A stretch of DNA of 64,000 nt from Burkholderiales bacterium (GTDB lineage: Bacteria > Pseudomonadota > Gammaproteobacteria > Burkholderiales > Burkholderiaceae_C), in NCBI GenBank assembly GCA_947377275.1, contig CANCFV010000004.1, positions 1-64,000 of the forward strand. Reading direction: 5' to 3'. The first letter of the stretch is position 1. Every line of letters begins with the position of its first letter. Below the pieces are notes generated by a model, which was given only the letters and a program-made list of their open reading frames with translations, was not told where the DNA came from and ran no database searches. This document shows positions 52,031 through 61,672 of the stretch, one piece after another. The position numbers and the translations under genes are program-made.

Positions 52031-52442
52031 ACTCAGCTCCACACAAGGGTCAATTCAATTCTGGGTGCAATGCACCTCGCTGTGTCACTTATCGGTTGTC
52101 TCAAAAACTGATGAAGGCAATCGATGCTAAATCGCTGTTGTTCCCCATCAAACCGTGACTAATGGGCAGTTTTCCTTGTTTTTTCGGGTGTGCCTTTGTT
52201 GAAAGCTGCGGCCCCGGGGCCTGTGCCTTCGACGTCAGCGTGCGCCGGGCCCGCCTTTGGTGCGTCGGGTCACGGTGTCTTGCACCGTAAAATGGGCTCA
52301 CATGCGTGCGTTCTTGTCTTCCCCAGCAGACCTCTACCGTCAGCGTTGGCGTCAACCAGCGAACTGATCGACCTGTTGCGCCAACACCCAGGCGCCAGAC
52401 GCCCCACCTGCATGTGACACTGGCTTTCCAGTGAGCAAAAAT

Positions 52443-52508
52443 ATGGGTATCAAAGCGGGTATCAAAACGAGGGCGGCCAAGAAATCCCTCATGAAATCAA
52501 TAGGATAG
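52443..52508 (+). CDS. Possible 21-residue basic peptide ORF before trpG
   Basis: ATG to TAG, encoding a Lys-rich peptide (MGIKAGIKTRAAKKS...) that contains a tandem duplication (GIKA-GIKT) arising from the 12-bp DNA repeat. It ends 7 bases before trpG. It has no strong ribosome site, and the repeat could equally be a protein-binding site. Confidence 0.2.
   Translation: MGIKAGIKTRAAKKSLMKSIG
52445..52466 (+). repeat. Tandem 12-bp repeat upstream of trpG
   Basis: GGGTATCAAAGC is followed directly by GGGTATCAAAAC. It lies 50-71 bases before the trpG start and is a candidate binding site. Confidence 0.45.
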
Positions 52509-52515
52509 AGCGCAT

Positions 52516-53100
52516 ATGCTGCTGATGATCGACAACTACGACAGTTTCACCTTCAACCTGGTGCAGTATTTCTGCGAGCTGGGTGAAGAGGTCAAGGTCG
52601 TTCGCAACGACGAAGTCACGCTCGACGAGGTCGCCGCTTTCAAGGCCGACCGCATCGTGCTGTCGCCCGGTCCGTGCTCACCCGCTGAAGCCGGCGTGTG
52701 CGTGCCCTTGCTGCAACGCTTCACCGGGCAGCTGCCCATCTTGGGCGTGTGCCTGGGCCACCAAAGCATTGGTGCAGCCCTGGGCGGCAAGGTCATTCGC
52801 GCGCAGCAGCAAATGCATGGCAAGACCAGCGTGATCACCACCGACCAGAAGGGCGTTTACGCCGGCCTGCCCGAGCACTTCACCGTGATCCGCTACCACT
52901 CGCTGGCCATCGAACGCGCGAGCCTGCCCGACTCCCTGGAGATCACCTCCTGGACCGAAGACGGCGAGATCATGGGCGTGCGCCACAAGGGCCCGCAAAC
53001 GGACGCGGGCTTTGCGCCGCTGGAAGGCGTGCAGTTCCACCCCGAGTCCATCCTGAGCGAGCACGGCCACGCCATGCTGGCCAACTTCCTGAAGATGTGA
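52516..53100 (+). CDS. trpG: Anthranilate synthase component II (glutamine amidotransferase)
   Basis: 194-aa class I amidotransferase giving ammonia to TrpE; it may also serve the PabB-PabC fusion for p-aminobenzoate. Catalytic Cys79 is in [10 protein letters not shown], and the His/Glu pair is in [13 protein letters not shown]. The start [15 protein letters not shown] is standard. It leads trpG-trpD-trpC-ung; trpE is 42.6 kb upstream. Confidence 0.96.
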   Translation: MLLMIDNYDSFTFNLVQYFCELGEEVKVVRNDEVTLDEVAAFKADRIVLSPGPCSPAEAGVCVPLLQRFTGQLPILGVCLGHQSIGAALGGKVIRAQQQMHGKTSVITTDQKGVYAGLPEHFTVIRYHSLAIERASLPDSLEITSWTEDGEIMGVRHKGPQTDAGFAPLEGVQFHPESILSEHGHAMLANFLKM

Positions 53101-53113
53101 GCGGGGCATTGCC

Positions 53114-54160
53114 ATGAGCCAGTTGACAGACCAGCAAGCCCTGCAGCGCGTCATCGAGCACCGCGAGATCTTCCACGACGAGATGCTGGGCCTGATGCGC
53201 CGCGTCATGACCGGAGAGATGTCACCGGTGACCATGGCCGCGTTCATCACCGGCTTGCGCGTCAAGAAAGAAACCGTGGGCGAGATCACCGCGGCCGCGC
53301 AGGTCATGCGCGAGTTCGCCACGCCCGTGTCGGTGCCTGACAAGGCCCACTTGGTGGACCTGTGTGGCACCGGCGGCGACGGCCAGCACACCTTCAACAT
53401 CTCGACCACGGCCATGTTCGTGGCTGCTGCAGCGGGTGCGCGCGTGGCCAAGCACGGCGGGCGCAGCGTGTCGTCCAGCACGGGCAGCGCCGATGTGCTT
53501 GAAGCCTTGGGCGCGGCCATCAACTTGCAGCCCGTGCAGGTGGCGCAAAGCCTGCAAGACACCGGCATCGGCTTCATGTTCGCGCCCAACCACCACGGGG
53601 CCATGAAGCACGCCGCGCCGGTGCGCAAAGAACTTGGCATCCGCACCCTGTTCAACATCCTGGGGCCCTTGACCAACCCAGCCGGCGCTCCCAACCAGCT
53701 CATGGGCGTGTTCCACCCCGACCTGGTCGGCATCATGGCCCGTGTGCTGCAGCGCCTGGGCTCGCAGCACGTGCTGGTGGTGCATGGCCGCGATGGGCTG
53801 GACGAAATCACCCTCAATGGCGAGACCCTGGTGGCCGAGCTCAAAGGCGGCGAGGTGCGCGAGTACACCATCAACCCCGGTCAGTTTGGTTTCGCCGAGC
53901 ACGACGGTTCCGCGCTGAAGGCCGCCAGCCGCGAGGCCTCGGTGGCCATCGTGCGCCGTGTGCTCGACAACGAGCTCTGTCCGGCACGTGACATCGTCTT
54001 GCTCAACGCCGGGGCGGCGCTGTATGCCGCAGACGTGGCCGACTCGCTGGCCAACGGCGTCGAGCGCGCCCGCGATGCACTGGCCAGTGGCCGTGCCGCC
54101 GAGGCGCTGTTCAACTTCACGCAGACCACCCAAGGCCTGGCCAGCGCGGCTTCGGCTTGA
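53114..54160 (+). CDS. trpD: Anthranilate phosphoribosyltransferase
   Basis: 348-aa enzyme attaching phosphoribose from PRPP to anthranilate. The glycine-rich PRPP loop [16 protein letters not shown] and [21 protein letters not shown] are complete, and the C-terminal [19 protein letters not shown] is typical. It starts 13 bases after trpG. Confidence 0.97.
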   Translation: MSQLTDQQALQRVIEHREIFHDEMLGLMRRVMTGEMSPVTMAAFITGLRVKKETVGEITAAAQVMREFATPVSVPDKAHLVDLCGTGGDGQHTFNISTTAMFVAAAAGARVAKHGGRSVSSSTGSADVLEALGAAINLQPVQVAQSLQDTGIGFMFAPNHHGAMKHAAPVRKELGIRTLFNILGPLTNPAGAPNQLMGVFHPDLVGIMARVLQRLGSQHVLVVHGRDGLDEITLNGETLVAELKGGEVREYTINPGQFGFAEHDGSALKAASREASVAIVRRVLDNELCPARDIVLLNAGAALYAADVADSLANGVERARDALASGRAAEALFNFTQTTQGLASAASA

Positions 54161-54181
54161 CCCCATCTACTTCGCCTCGCC

Positions 54182-54982
54182 ATGTCCGACATCCTCAACA
54201 AGATCAACGCCGTCAAGCACGAAGAGGTTGCGGCGGCCCGCCAGCGCATCTCCAAAACCGCCCTGCGCGAGTTGGCCGAGCATCGCCTGCGCGAAGCCAC
54301 CGACCTGCGTGACTTCGGCGGCGCCTTGCGCGCCAAGATCGAAGCTGGCCAATCGGGCGTGATCGCCGAGATCAAAAAAGCCAGCCCCAGCAAAGGCGTG
54401 TTGCGCGAACACTTTGTGCCCGCCGAGATCGCCACCAGCTACGCCCAGCATGGCGCGGCCTGCCTGAGCGTGCTGACCGACGAGCCCTTCTTTCAAGGTC
54501 ATGCCGACTACCTCAAGCAAGCCCGCGCCGCCTGCAGCCTGCCCGTGCTGCGCAAAGACTTCATGGTCGACGAGTACCAGGTCTTTGAAGCCGCCGCTTG
54601 GGGCGCCGACGCGATCTTGCTGATCGCTGCCAGCCTGTCTGACATGCAGATGCGCGACCTCGAGGCCGTGGCCCATGGCCTGGGTTTGGCCGTGCTGGTC
54701 GAGGTGCACGACGGTGAAGAGCTCGAGCGCGCGCTCGAACTCGACACCCAGCTGGTGGGCATCAACAACCGCAACCTGCGCACCTTCGAGGTCACGCTCG
54801 ACACCACCTTGGGCCTGCTGCCCCAGGTGCCGGCCGACCGCCTGCTGGTGTGCGAGTCCGGCATCTTGGTGGCGGCCGACGTGCAGCGCATGCGCCAAGC
54901 CCAGGTCAACGCCTTCTTGGTGGGCGAGGCCTTCATGCGCCAGAGCGACCCTGGTTTGGCCCTGTCCACCTTGTTCGCCTGA
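54182..54982 (+). CDS. trpC: Indole-3-glycerol phosphate synthase
   Basis: 266-aa TIM barrel that closes the indole ring. Catalytic motifs are [44 protein letters not shown] and [15 protein letters not shown]. There is no fused TrpF domain. It lies 21 bases after trpD and 6 bases before ung. Confidence 0.97.
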   Translation: MSDILNKINAVKHEEVAAARQRISKTALRELAEHRLREATDLRDFGGALRAKIEAGQSGVIAEIKKASPSKGVLREHFVPAEIATSYAQHGAACLSVLTDEPFFQGHADYLKQARAACSLPVLRKDFMVDEYQVFEAAAWGADAILLIAASLSDMQMRDLEAVAHGLGLAVLVEVHDGEELERALELDTQLVGINNRNLRTFEVTLDTTLGLLPQVPADRLLVCESGILVAADVQRMRQAQVNAFLVGEAFMRQSDPGLALSTLFA

Positions 54983-54988
54983 GCCCGC

Positions 54989-55819
54989 ATGGCGCGGCGC
55001 AGCCAGCAGTTGGAGGCCGGGCAGGGCGCCTTGTTCGGCGAAGGCCCAGCCATGGCTGACGGGGCGATGGCGCTGGCTGCGGCCTCTTCACCGGCCTTGT
55101 CCACGCCCTTGTCGGACTTGTTTGATGCCGTGCCTTCAGATTGGCGCGAACTCACCGACGCCTTTCGCCACAGCGACACCGGTCAGGCTTTGATCCAGCG
55201 CGTGGACGCGGCCCGCGCGGTCGGTGAATGCATCTACCCAGACGACGTGTTTGCCGCCTTGCGCCTGACGCCCCGCGCCCAGGTGAAGGTGGTGATCTTG
55301 GGCCAAGACCCGTACCACGGCCCGGCTCAAGCCCATGGCCTGGCCTTCTCGGTGCGGCCCGGCGTGGCCATCCCGCCCAGCCTGCGCAACATCCGCAAAG
55401 AGCTGCAGCGTGACCTGGGGCTGGCGTTGCCGGCCCACGGCAGCCTGCAGGCCTGGGCTGAACGCGGTGTGCTCTTGCTCAACACGAGCTTGACGGTGGC
55501 GCAGGCGCAAGCGGGCAGCCACGCCAAGTGGGGCTGGGAGGCCTTGACCGATGCCTTGGTGGCCGCGGTCGCCGCCGACGCATCCCCCAAGGTCTTCATG
55601 CTGTGGGGCGCGCATGCGCAGCGCAAGGCCGAGTTGATCGAGCGCGCCCAGGCCCAACGTGCGCCTGGGTCGGCCGCCCACTTGGTGCTGCAAAGCAACC
55701 ACCCCTCGCCCTTGTCGGCCACCCGTGGCCCGGTGCCTTTCATGGGCTGTGGCCACTTTGGCCAGGCCCGCGTCTTTTGGCAGGCCCGTGGGCAGGACTT
55801 GGATTGGGCCTTGGCCTGA
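54989..55819 (+). CDS. ung: Uracil-DNA glycosylase
   Basis: 276-aa family 1 uracil-DNA glycosylase removing uracil from DNA. The water-activating loop is [20 protein letters not shown], the uracil pocket Asn is in [17 protein letters not shown] and the DNA-intercalating loop is [11 protein letters not shown]. An N-terminal extension of about 45 residues (with [10 protein letters not shown], resembling a sliding-clamp-type peptide) precedes the domain. It is co-transcribed with trpC, as in relatives. Confidence 0.95.
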   Translation: MARRSQQLEAGQGALFGEGPAMADGAMALAAASSPALSTPLSDLFDAVPSDWRELTDAFRHSDTGQALIQRVDAARAVGECIYPDDVFAALRLTPRAQVKVVILGQDPYHGPAQAHGLAFSVRPGVAIPPSLRNIRKELQRDLGLALPAHGSLQAWAERGVLLLNTSLTVAQAQAGSHAKWGWEALTDALVAAVAADASPKVFMLWGAHAQRKAELIERAQAQRAPGSAAHLVLQSNHPSPLSATRGPVPFMGCGHFGQARVFWQARGQDLDWALA

Positions 55820-55839
55820 GGTTCAGGCGCTGAGCCGCG

Positions 55840-56490
55840 TCAGTTGAAATACCACTGTGTGGCCAGGCCCACGTGGTCGCCCTTGACCGTTTCGGGCGCG
55901 TCGTCTTGCGTTTTGAAGCGCTCGCGCACATAGCGCAAGCTCAAGCCCCAGCCTGGCGTGATGGCCCATTCACCTTCTAGCACCACACCCACCGATGATT
56001 TGTATTTTTCACGGAAAGTCACGTTCTGTTGGGTGTTGCCGTTGCCATCGCTCAGGGTGGCGTTGTTCACGCCAAACACCGCGCGGGTGGCCTTGCGTGC
56101 GCCCAGCCCCAAGCTCAATTGCGGGCTCTGGTGCCAGATGGCTTGCAGCTCGATGGGGTAGCGGCGGAAGAACGACTGGTCGTTGTTGATGCCGTTGGAT
56201 TGGTCGTTGTGCACGCCCAGGCTGCCACGCACCGAAAACGCCGAACCCTGCGGGCGGAACCACAACCCCGCGCGCGCCTCAATGCCGGCGCCTGCGCTGA
56301 TGTCTTCGCGGTATTGCGTGCCGGCCGAATTGGTCACGGTGATCTGCACCGGCATGATGGTGTCCCCCCCCGACGAATAGCCAATGCCCACGAAAGGACG
56401 CACCCCTCCTGTGGCATTTGATGTGTCTGCCGCCATCGCGGACGTGCTGAGCGCGCAGGCAAAGGCCGCAGCTTTCAAGGTCGATTTCAT
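55840..56490 (-). CDS. Outer-membrane beta-barrel protein
   Basis: 216-aa exported protein started at MKSTLKAAAFACALSTSAMAAD. The mature chain shows alternating hydrophobic strands (RPFVGIGYSSGGD, AGIEARAGLWFRPQ, SVGVVLEGEWAI, GLSLRYVRERF) and ends with an aromatic C-terminal residue pattern (GLATQWYFN), typical of 8-stranded barrels. No exact family is recognised; the role may be structural or adhesive. It is convergent with ung. Confidence 0.75.
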   Translation of the reverse strand: MKSTLKAAAFACALSTSAMAADTSNATGGVRPFVGIGYSSGGDTIMPVQITVTNSAGTQYREDISAGAGIEARAGLWFRPQGSAFSVRGSLGVHNDQSNGINNDQSFFRRYPIELQAIWHQSPQLSLGLGARKATRAVFGVNNATLSDGNGNTQQNVTFREKYKSSVGVVLEGEWAITPGWGLSLRYVRERFKTQDDAPETVKGDHVGLATQWYFN

Positions 56491-56692
56491 GTCACCCCCA
56501 TAGGTTTGTTTCAATTTCGTGGGTATTTTGACCTATTTGCGCCAAATGCCGCCCATCCACGGGGGCGAGGGTTTCACCTGGATTTGCAAGAATGGCGAAC
56601 TGAATATGCGCTTCGTCACTGTGCCTGTGACGGCCCTCGCATTCGTTTGATGTTTCGTTTTGACGCACCGGCCTTTCACACATTCCACGTTC

Positions 56693-57610
56693 ATGGCGCC
56701 TCACTCTCACCTCTCCTCATCTGACCGCAAGGGCACCCTTGGGGTGGTGATCGTCAATTACCGCACTTTCGATCTGACGATGCAGTGCGTGGCGTCTTTG
56801 CTCGAGCACCGCATCGCGGCCCCCGAGCACATCGTCGTGGTCGACAACGATTCCCCCGATGGTTCGGGGGAGCGTTTGCGTGAGGCCTTGCCGCAGGGTG
56901 TCTGCACCGTGCTGTCCAAGCACAACGGCGGTTTTGGTGCGGGTGTGAACCTGGGCGTGTCGGCTTTGCAGACCGACCTGGTTTTGGTGCTCAACCCCGA
57001 CACCCATTTCCTGACCAACCGCATCCACGTCATCCAAGACCTCTTTGCCAAGCACGAACGCCTGGGCATTGCGGGCCTCAAGCTCATCAACCCCGATGGC
57101 ACGCTGCAGTACTCCGCGCGCCGCTTCTACTCGCTGACCGACATCGTGGCGCGCCGCACGCCGCTGGGGCAACTGGGCCCCCTGCGCAAGCTGGTGAGCT
57201 CTCACATGCTCAAGCGCCATTGGCGCGGTGGGCCGTTCGAGGCCGACTGGGTCATGGGCACCGGCTTTGTCCTGCGCCGCTCGGCGTTCGAGCAGGTCGG
57301 GCGGATGGACGAAGGCTACTTCCTCTATTTCGAAGAGGTCGACCTGTGCGCGCGCATGTGGGTCAAGGGCTGGCAGGTGATGGCCGTCCCCGAGGTCGAG
57401 TTGGTGCACGAGCACCAACGCCACAGCCAGGCGGGCATCTGGTCCACCTCTGGCAAAACCCACCTGCGCAGCATGGTGCGGTTCTTCGCCAAGTTCGGCG
57501 TGCCCTGGGTGCACCGCCCTCGCCGGGCCGCCATGAGCTTGGCTTACCAGCGTTGGCGCAAGCAAGTGGCCGAAGATCACCGCATCAAGCAGCCAGATGC
57601 GTCGACTTGA
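56693..57610 (+). CDS. Family 2 glycosyltransferase (rhamnosyltransferase-like)
   Basis: 305-aa cytoplasmic glycosyltransferase. The GT-A start is GTLGVVIVNYRTFDLTMQCVASLL, the nucleotide site VLVLNPDTHFL, and the C-terminal region WVMGTGFVLRRSAFEQVGRMDEGYFLYFEEVDLCARMW is the WbbL-type signature. It probably adds a sugar (possibly rhamnose) in the exopolysaccharide made by the genes that follow. The start codon is at 56693; the track start is 11 codons earlier. Confidence 0.88.
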   Translation: MAPHSHLSSSDRKGTLGVVIVNYRTFDLTMQCVASLLEHRIAAPEHIVVVDNDSPDGSGERLREALPQGVCTVLSKHNGGFGAGVNLGVSALQTDLVLVLNPDTHFLTNRIHVIQDLFAKHERLGIAGLKLINPDGTLQYSARRFYSLTDIVARRTPLGQLGPLRKLVSSHMLKRHWRGGPFEADWVMGTGFVLRRSAFEQVGRMDEGYFLYFEEVDLCARMWVKGWQVMAVPEVELVHEHQRHSQAGIWSTSGKTHLRSMVRFFAKFGVPWVHRPRRAAMSLAYQRWRKQVAEDHRIKQPDAST

Positions 57611-57698
57611 CGCTGCATGGGGCTCAACGGGCCCTTCTGGCTCTTATCATGGCCACTTCGTCGCGCTCGCTTTACACAGGCTTTTGCCGCACTCTGTC

Positions 57699-58451
57699 AT
57701 GAAGCTTTTTGTTGTTTTGATCGCCTTGCTGGCCGTGGGCTGTACCCCCATGGGCAATCTCAAGCCTGCGGGCGAGGTGCGCTACCTCAGTGCCGACGAC
57801 ATCGCTCGCATGGCCAAGCAGCCCACGCGCATCCACCCGGGCGACACGCTGCGCATCGTGCGCGACGCGCAGGACGCGTCGCTCGATCTGCGTAACCTGG
57901 TGGAAGACAGCCAGACGCAGCTCTACACGGTGCGCCCTGACGGCAGTTTCTCGTACCGCTACGCCGGTCGGATCGAAGCCGCAGGCAAGACGCCCGATGA
58001 GCTGGCTGCCGACCTCAAGGGCAAGCTCGACGCCCTCTACCGCCAGCCTGGCGTGACGGTCAACATTGCCAACTCGCCCAGCAGCAAGGTGGTGATCGGC
58101 GGGGCCGTGCGCGCGCCTGGCGCCATCGACATGACCGCGGTGGCGACGCTGCAGCAGGGCTTGTTCGCTGTGGGCGGTTTGCTGCCGGCAGCCGACCCCA
58201 CGCACGTCGCCTTGTTGCGTTTGGATGAGGCCCAGCGCTACCAGCTTTATTTTGTCGACATGGGCCGTTTGCTGGAGCAGACCCCCGGTGGCCTGGACAC
58301 CGTGGCCTTCCAGCGCGGTGACATCCTCTTCGTGCCCAAGTCCGATGCAGGCAATGCTGGCGATGGGGTCGAGGTTTACATCAACCAGTTGCTGCCCTTC
58401 TCACGCTCTTTGGGTGTGGGCTATTCCTGGGGCGAGACCCGCGTCAAGTGA
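57699..58451 (+). CDS. Polysaccharide export lipoprotein (Wza/EpsE-like)
   Basis: 250-aa outer-membrane lipoprotein: lipobox LAVGC with Cys at about residue 15. The polysaccharide export domain starts IHPGDTLRIVRDAQ and YTVRPDGSFSYRYAGRIEAAGKTPDELAADL, followed by a SLBB-like segment VVIGGAVRAPGAIDM. It is shorter than E. coli Wza and lacks a membrane-spanning C-terminal helix. It precedes the Wzz-like gene by 19 bases. Confidence 0.9.
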   Translation: MKLFVVLIALLAVGCTPMGNLKPAGEVRYLSADDIARMAKQPTRIHPGDTLRIVRDAQDASLDLRNLVEDSQTQLYTVRPDGSFSYRYAGRIEAAGKTPDELAADLKGKLDALYRQPGVTVNIANSPSSKVVIGGAVRAPGAIDMTAVATLQQGLFAVGGLLPAADPTHVALLRLDEAQRYQLYFVDMGRLLEQTPGGLDTVAFQRGDILFVPKSDAGNAGDGVEVYINQLLPFSRSLGVGYSWGETRVK

Positions 58452-58470
58452 CCGACAAGCCGTACACCCC

Positions 58471-60450
58471 ATGATCGACATCCGCTCCTTCCGCGACTTC
58501 GTCCGGCTGTTCTACATCTTCCGCCGGCCCTTCTTCATTGCGCTGTGGGTGACGGTGGCTGCCATCACCGCCGGTGCGTTTTTCATGCCGCCCAAGTACG
58601 CCTCCGAGGCGCGCTTGCTGATCAAGCCGGGCCGTGAAAACCTCACCGTGCCTTTGGATTCGGGTGACCGCCAAACCTACATGGCCTACTCGGCCCAGCG
58701 CGACCCCATCGCCGACGACGAGAAGATGCTCACTGGCCGCCCCGTGCTGCTGCAGGTGGCGCGCTTGTACATCGCCGAACTGAACCAGCAGGCCCCAGGC
58801 CCACAAAGTTGGAAGCAGGTGCTCAAGGCCCGCCTCAAGGACACAGGCATGGCCACGCTGGAAGCTTTCCGCAGCTTCACTGTGGTGCTGGGCCTGACCG
58901 AGCCGCAAAGCCCCGAAGAGCGACTGGCCAACAAGCTGGCCGACAAGTTCAAGGTCACGCACAGCCCGGGCTCGAACGTGATGGAGCTGGTCTTCGAGTG
59001 GGACGACCCGGTCGTCGCACAACGCATCATGCAGACCTGGGTGAAGGTCTACACCGACGAACGCACCACGGTGCTGGGCCGCAAGAGCCTCGTGGCCTTT
59101 TACGACGGCAAGGTGCGCGACGCCGATCAGCAGATCGAGTCCATGAAAGGCCAGATGCGCGCCCGCCTGGAGCAGATCAATGGCGTGAGCGTGGAAGAGC
59201 GCCTCACCGCTTTGACCAAGCGCCTCAACGAGTTGCGTGACCGCCAGGCCGAAGCCCTGGCCGAACGCACCTCGATCGAGCAAGGCGTGGCGTTCGCCGT
59301 GGGCAAGGCCAAAACGCTGAGCAGCGAGGTTGTGTCTGAACGCGAGATGGGCTTGGGCCCCAACTGGATCGCCCTGAGCACGCAACTGGCCGAACTGCGC
59401 CGCCAGCGCACCGATGCCTTGCGCACCTACAAAGAAACCTCGCCCGCGGTGCTCTCTCTCAATGAGAGCATCGCCAGCGTGGAGGCCCAGCTCAAGGCCG
59501 AAGACCGCAACACGCAGCGCGCCGAGCGCCGCACACCCAACGAGTTGGGCACCTTGCTGGCTCGCAACCAGCTTGAAAAGTCGGTGCGCTTGAGCGAGCT
59601 CAAGTCCATGACGGCCACCTTCGACCACGAGATCGAGCTGCTCACCCAGGCCCGCGCCAAGGTGCTGGCCAACGAGCCCGAGCTGGCCCGCCTGGAGCAA
59701 GGCCTGCAAGTGGCCGAAAAGAGCCGCCTGCTCTACCTTGACAGCCTGGAGAAGGCCCGCATTGACCAGGCCCTGGACGACAGCCGCATCAACAACATCG
59801 CCGTGATCGAAGCGGCCACGCTGAACCCCGCACGCACGGGCCCCAAGAGCCTTTTGCTGCTCTTGCTGGCGCTGCCTGCCGGTGGCATCGTGGGCCTGGT
59901 GGTGGTCTACCTCAGTGCCCTGCTTGACCAGCGCATCCACGATGGCGGCCGCATCGAGTCGCGCTTTGGCGTGCCGCTGTGGAGCACCGTCAAAGAGATC
60001 AGTGCCGGTGCAGAAGACAACGACTTCCACGCCAGCCTGCACCGCATCTACGGCACCTTGCCTCTCGACCGCGTCGCGCAGTCTGGCCTGACCTTGGGAT
60101 TGACCTCGTCGCGTGTCGGTGAGGGGGTGTCCTTCATCGTTCAGCGCCTGACCCTGCTTTTGCAGGCGCAAGGGCTGAAGGTGCGTGTCAACCCGGAGTC
60201 GGGCCCCGCACAGCCGGGTGAGGTCGTGTTGCTCGATGCGTCCAATTTGCTCAGCAACCGCGAGGCCTTTTTGCGCTTGGGCAAAGCCGACCTGATCGTG
60301 TTGGTGGTCGAAGCCCGCGCCAGCGTGGTGCCCGTGGTCGACAACGCTTTGGGCGTGTTGCGCACCGCCTTCCGCAAGGTCGATGGCGTGATCCTCAACC
60401 GCCGCCGTTTTGAAGTGCCGCCGCGCGTGTTGCGTTTCTTCCAGCGTTGA
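58471..60450 (+). CDS. Wzz-like chain-length/export protein with a degenerate kinase domain
   Basis: 659-aa inner-membrane protein: TM1 (about 21-39, RPFFIALWVTVAAITAGAFF), a long coiled-coil periplasmic part with a GNVR-like region, TM2 (about 455-475, SLLLLLLALPAGGIVGLVVVYLSALLDQRI), then a cytoplasmic P-loop domain. Its Walker A equivalent is TSSRVGEGVSF, with Val553 in place of the Lys needed for ATP binding, and no Tyr-rich tail follows. It therefore probably scaffolds polymer export without kinase activity. The track ORF begins 82 codons early, inside the preceding gene. Confidence 0.87.
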   Translation: MIDIRSFRDFVRLFYIFRRPFFIALWVTVAAITAGAFFMPPKYASEARLLIKPGRENLTVPLDSGDRQTYMAYSAQRDPIADDEKMLTGRPVLLQVARLYIAELNQQAPGPQSWKQVLKARLKDTGMATLEAFRSFTVVLGLTEPQSPEERLANKLADKFKVTHSPGSNVMELVFEWDDPVVAQRIMQTWVKVYTDERTTVLGRKSLVAFYDGKVRDADQQIESMKGQMRARLEQINGVSVEERLTALTKRLNELRDRQAEALAERTSIEQGVAFAVGKAKTLSSEVVSEREMGLGPNWIALSTQLAELRRQRTDALRTYKETSPAVLSLNESIASVEAQLKAEDRNTQRAERRTPNELGTLLARNQLEKSVRLSELKSMTATFDHEIELLTQARAKVLANEPELARLEQGLQVAEKSRLLYLDSLEKARIDQALDDSRINNIAVIEAATLNPARTGPKSLLLLLLALPAGGIVGLVVVYLSALLDQRIHDGGRIESRFGVPLWSTVKEISAGAEDNDFHASLHRIYGTLPLDRVAQSGLTLGLTSSRVGEGVSFIVQRLTLLLQAQGLKVRVNPESGPAQPGEVVLLDASNLLSNREAFLRLGKADLIVLVVEARASVVPVVDNALGVLRTAFRKVDGVILNRRRFEVPPRVLRFFQR

Positions 60451-60460
60451 GGAGACCCTT

Positions 60461-61672
60461 TTGAGACTGGCCCTTCTGTCGCCCTTGCCGCCCGAGCAAA
60501 CGGGCATTGCCGATTACGCGGCCCACTGGCGCCGCGGTGTGAATGCCGCTGGCGTCGAGGTGCTCACGCCCCTGTTGGGCCAGCGCCCGGTTGCCAGCCT
60601 GGAGGCCGCGCGCCGTTGGGTGGCTGAGCGCGATTGGTCCAAGATCGATGTGGTCCACGCCGAACTCGGCGGTGGTCGCCACAGTGAGTTCTTCGTGCTC
60701 TCGGCCTTGGCCGAGTTGCCGCAGCACCCGGCCTTGTCGGCCACGGTGCACGACCCCGAACGCCTGGTCTGGCGCCCCGTGAGCGCCTTGTGGCGCGCCA
60801 TGGACGAGTCCTCGGTGGTGCCTGCCCTGGTCAGCAAATTGGCCGCCGTGTTTTTTGACCCGCACACCCTGTGGGCCGAGCGCCGTCTGGCCCGCCAGCT
60901 CGACGGCTTGGTGGCCCTCACGCAAACCGGTGCTCAGCGCCTGGTGCGCCGCATGAAGGTGCCGGCGTCCAAGGTCCGCGTGATCCCACATGGCACCTTG
61001 CCGCTGGCGCCCGCGCCGCTGCCTGAGCTGTCGCCCGTGCGCTTCATCTACTTCGGCTTCATCTACAGCGGCAAAGGCATCGAGGACCTGATCGACGCCT
61101 TCGGCCGCCTGCGCAAGCACCACCCCGAGCTGGCCGCCAACGCGCGCCTGACCATCGCCGGTGGCACCGCGCCCGACATCGCTTTTGGTGCCGGTGGCAG
61201 CTACCTGCATGGCTTGCGCGAACGCGTCAATGCCTTGGGCCTCAATGCCCATGTCGATTGGGAGCTCGACGTTGATGAGCGCGACATCCCCGCGCTGATC
61301 CAGCGCCATCACCTCATGGTGCTGCCCTACCGCGAGTCGCGCAAGCTCTCCATCTTGGGCCAGATGCGGGGCACCAGTGGTGCCTTGGCCTGGGCCATTG
61401 CCTGTGGACGCGGTGCGATCACCTCAGACGCGAGGGCGTTTGCCGAAGAGATCAGCCATGGCAATGGCGTGTCTTACGTGCAAGGCCACGTCAGCCAGCT
61501 GGGCGACATCCTCGCGTCCATCATGAACGAGCCCGAACGCCTGAAGCAGTGGGCGACCGCCGCGCGCGACGTGGGTGAGATCCGCCAATGGGGTCGCACC
61601 GGTCACGCCTTTGCCGGTTACTTTGACGCGGTCTTGCAGCAAGCCAAAGCCGGGTTGCGGGGGCGTGCCTGA
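60461..61672 (+). CDS. Group 1 (GT4-type) glycosyltransferase
   Basis: 403-aa GT-B enzyme starting at TTG (MRLALLSPLPPEQTGIADYAAHW) after a GAGGAG ribosome site; the track start lies in the previous gene. The N-terminal glycine-rich turn PLPPEQTGIADY and the C-terminal donor region (FIYFGFIYSGKGIEDLIDAFGRL, LPYRESRKLSILGQMRGTSGALAWAIACG) are present. It ends TGATG-coupled to the glycoside hydrolase gene. Donor and acceptor are unknown. Confidence 0.87.
   Translation: MRLALLSPLPPEQTGIADYAAHWRRGVNAAGVEVLTPLLGQRPVASLEAARRWVAERDWSKIDVVHAELGGGRHSEFFVLSALAELPQHPALSATVHDPERLVWRPVSALWRAMDESSVVPALVSKLAAVFFDPHTLWAERRLARQLDGLVALTQTGAQRLVRRMKVPASKVRVIPHGTLPLAPAPLPELSPVRFIYFGFIYSGKGIEDLIDAFGRLRKHHPELAANARLTIAGGTAPDIAFGAGGSYLHGLRERVNALGLNAHVDWELDVDERDIPALIQRHHLMVLPYRESRKLSILGQMRGTSGALAWAIACGRGAITSDARAFAEEISHGNGVSYVQGHVSQLGDILASIMNEPERLKQWATAARDVGEIRQWGRTGHAFAGYFDAVLQQAKAGLRGRA

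Larger units (their letters stand above)
52031..52515. other. 485-bp intergenic region upstream of trpG
   Basis: No convincing gene. It holds a hairpin ACGGTG/CACCGT (52272-52288) ending at a -10-like TAAAAT (52288-52293), and a 21-residue ORF with one Trp codon beginning right after (52302-52367). It also holds a hairpin CACTGG/CCAGTG (52418-52433), a 12-bp tandem repeat GGGTATCAAA (52445-52466), and the trpG ribosome site GGATAG. The 75-aa track ORF at 52190 has no family features. Confidence 0.5.

Noticed and set aside
52101-52417. 84-aa (minus) and 75-aa (plus) ORFs upstream of trpG
   Set aside because: Overlapping opposite frames, low-complexity composition, no ribosome sites and no recognisable domain.
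58444-60507. 687-aa minus-strand ORF opposite the Wzz-like gene
   Set aside because: His/Gln/Ala/Gly-rich shadow with no domain; the plus strand encodes a recognisable Wzz-like protein.
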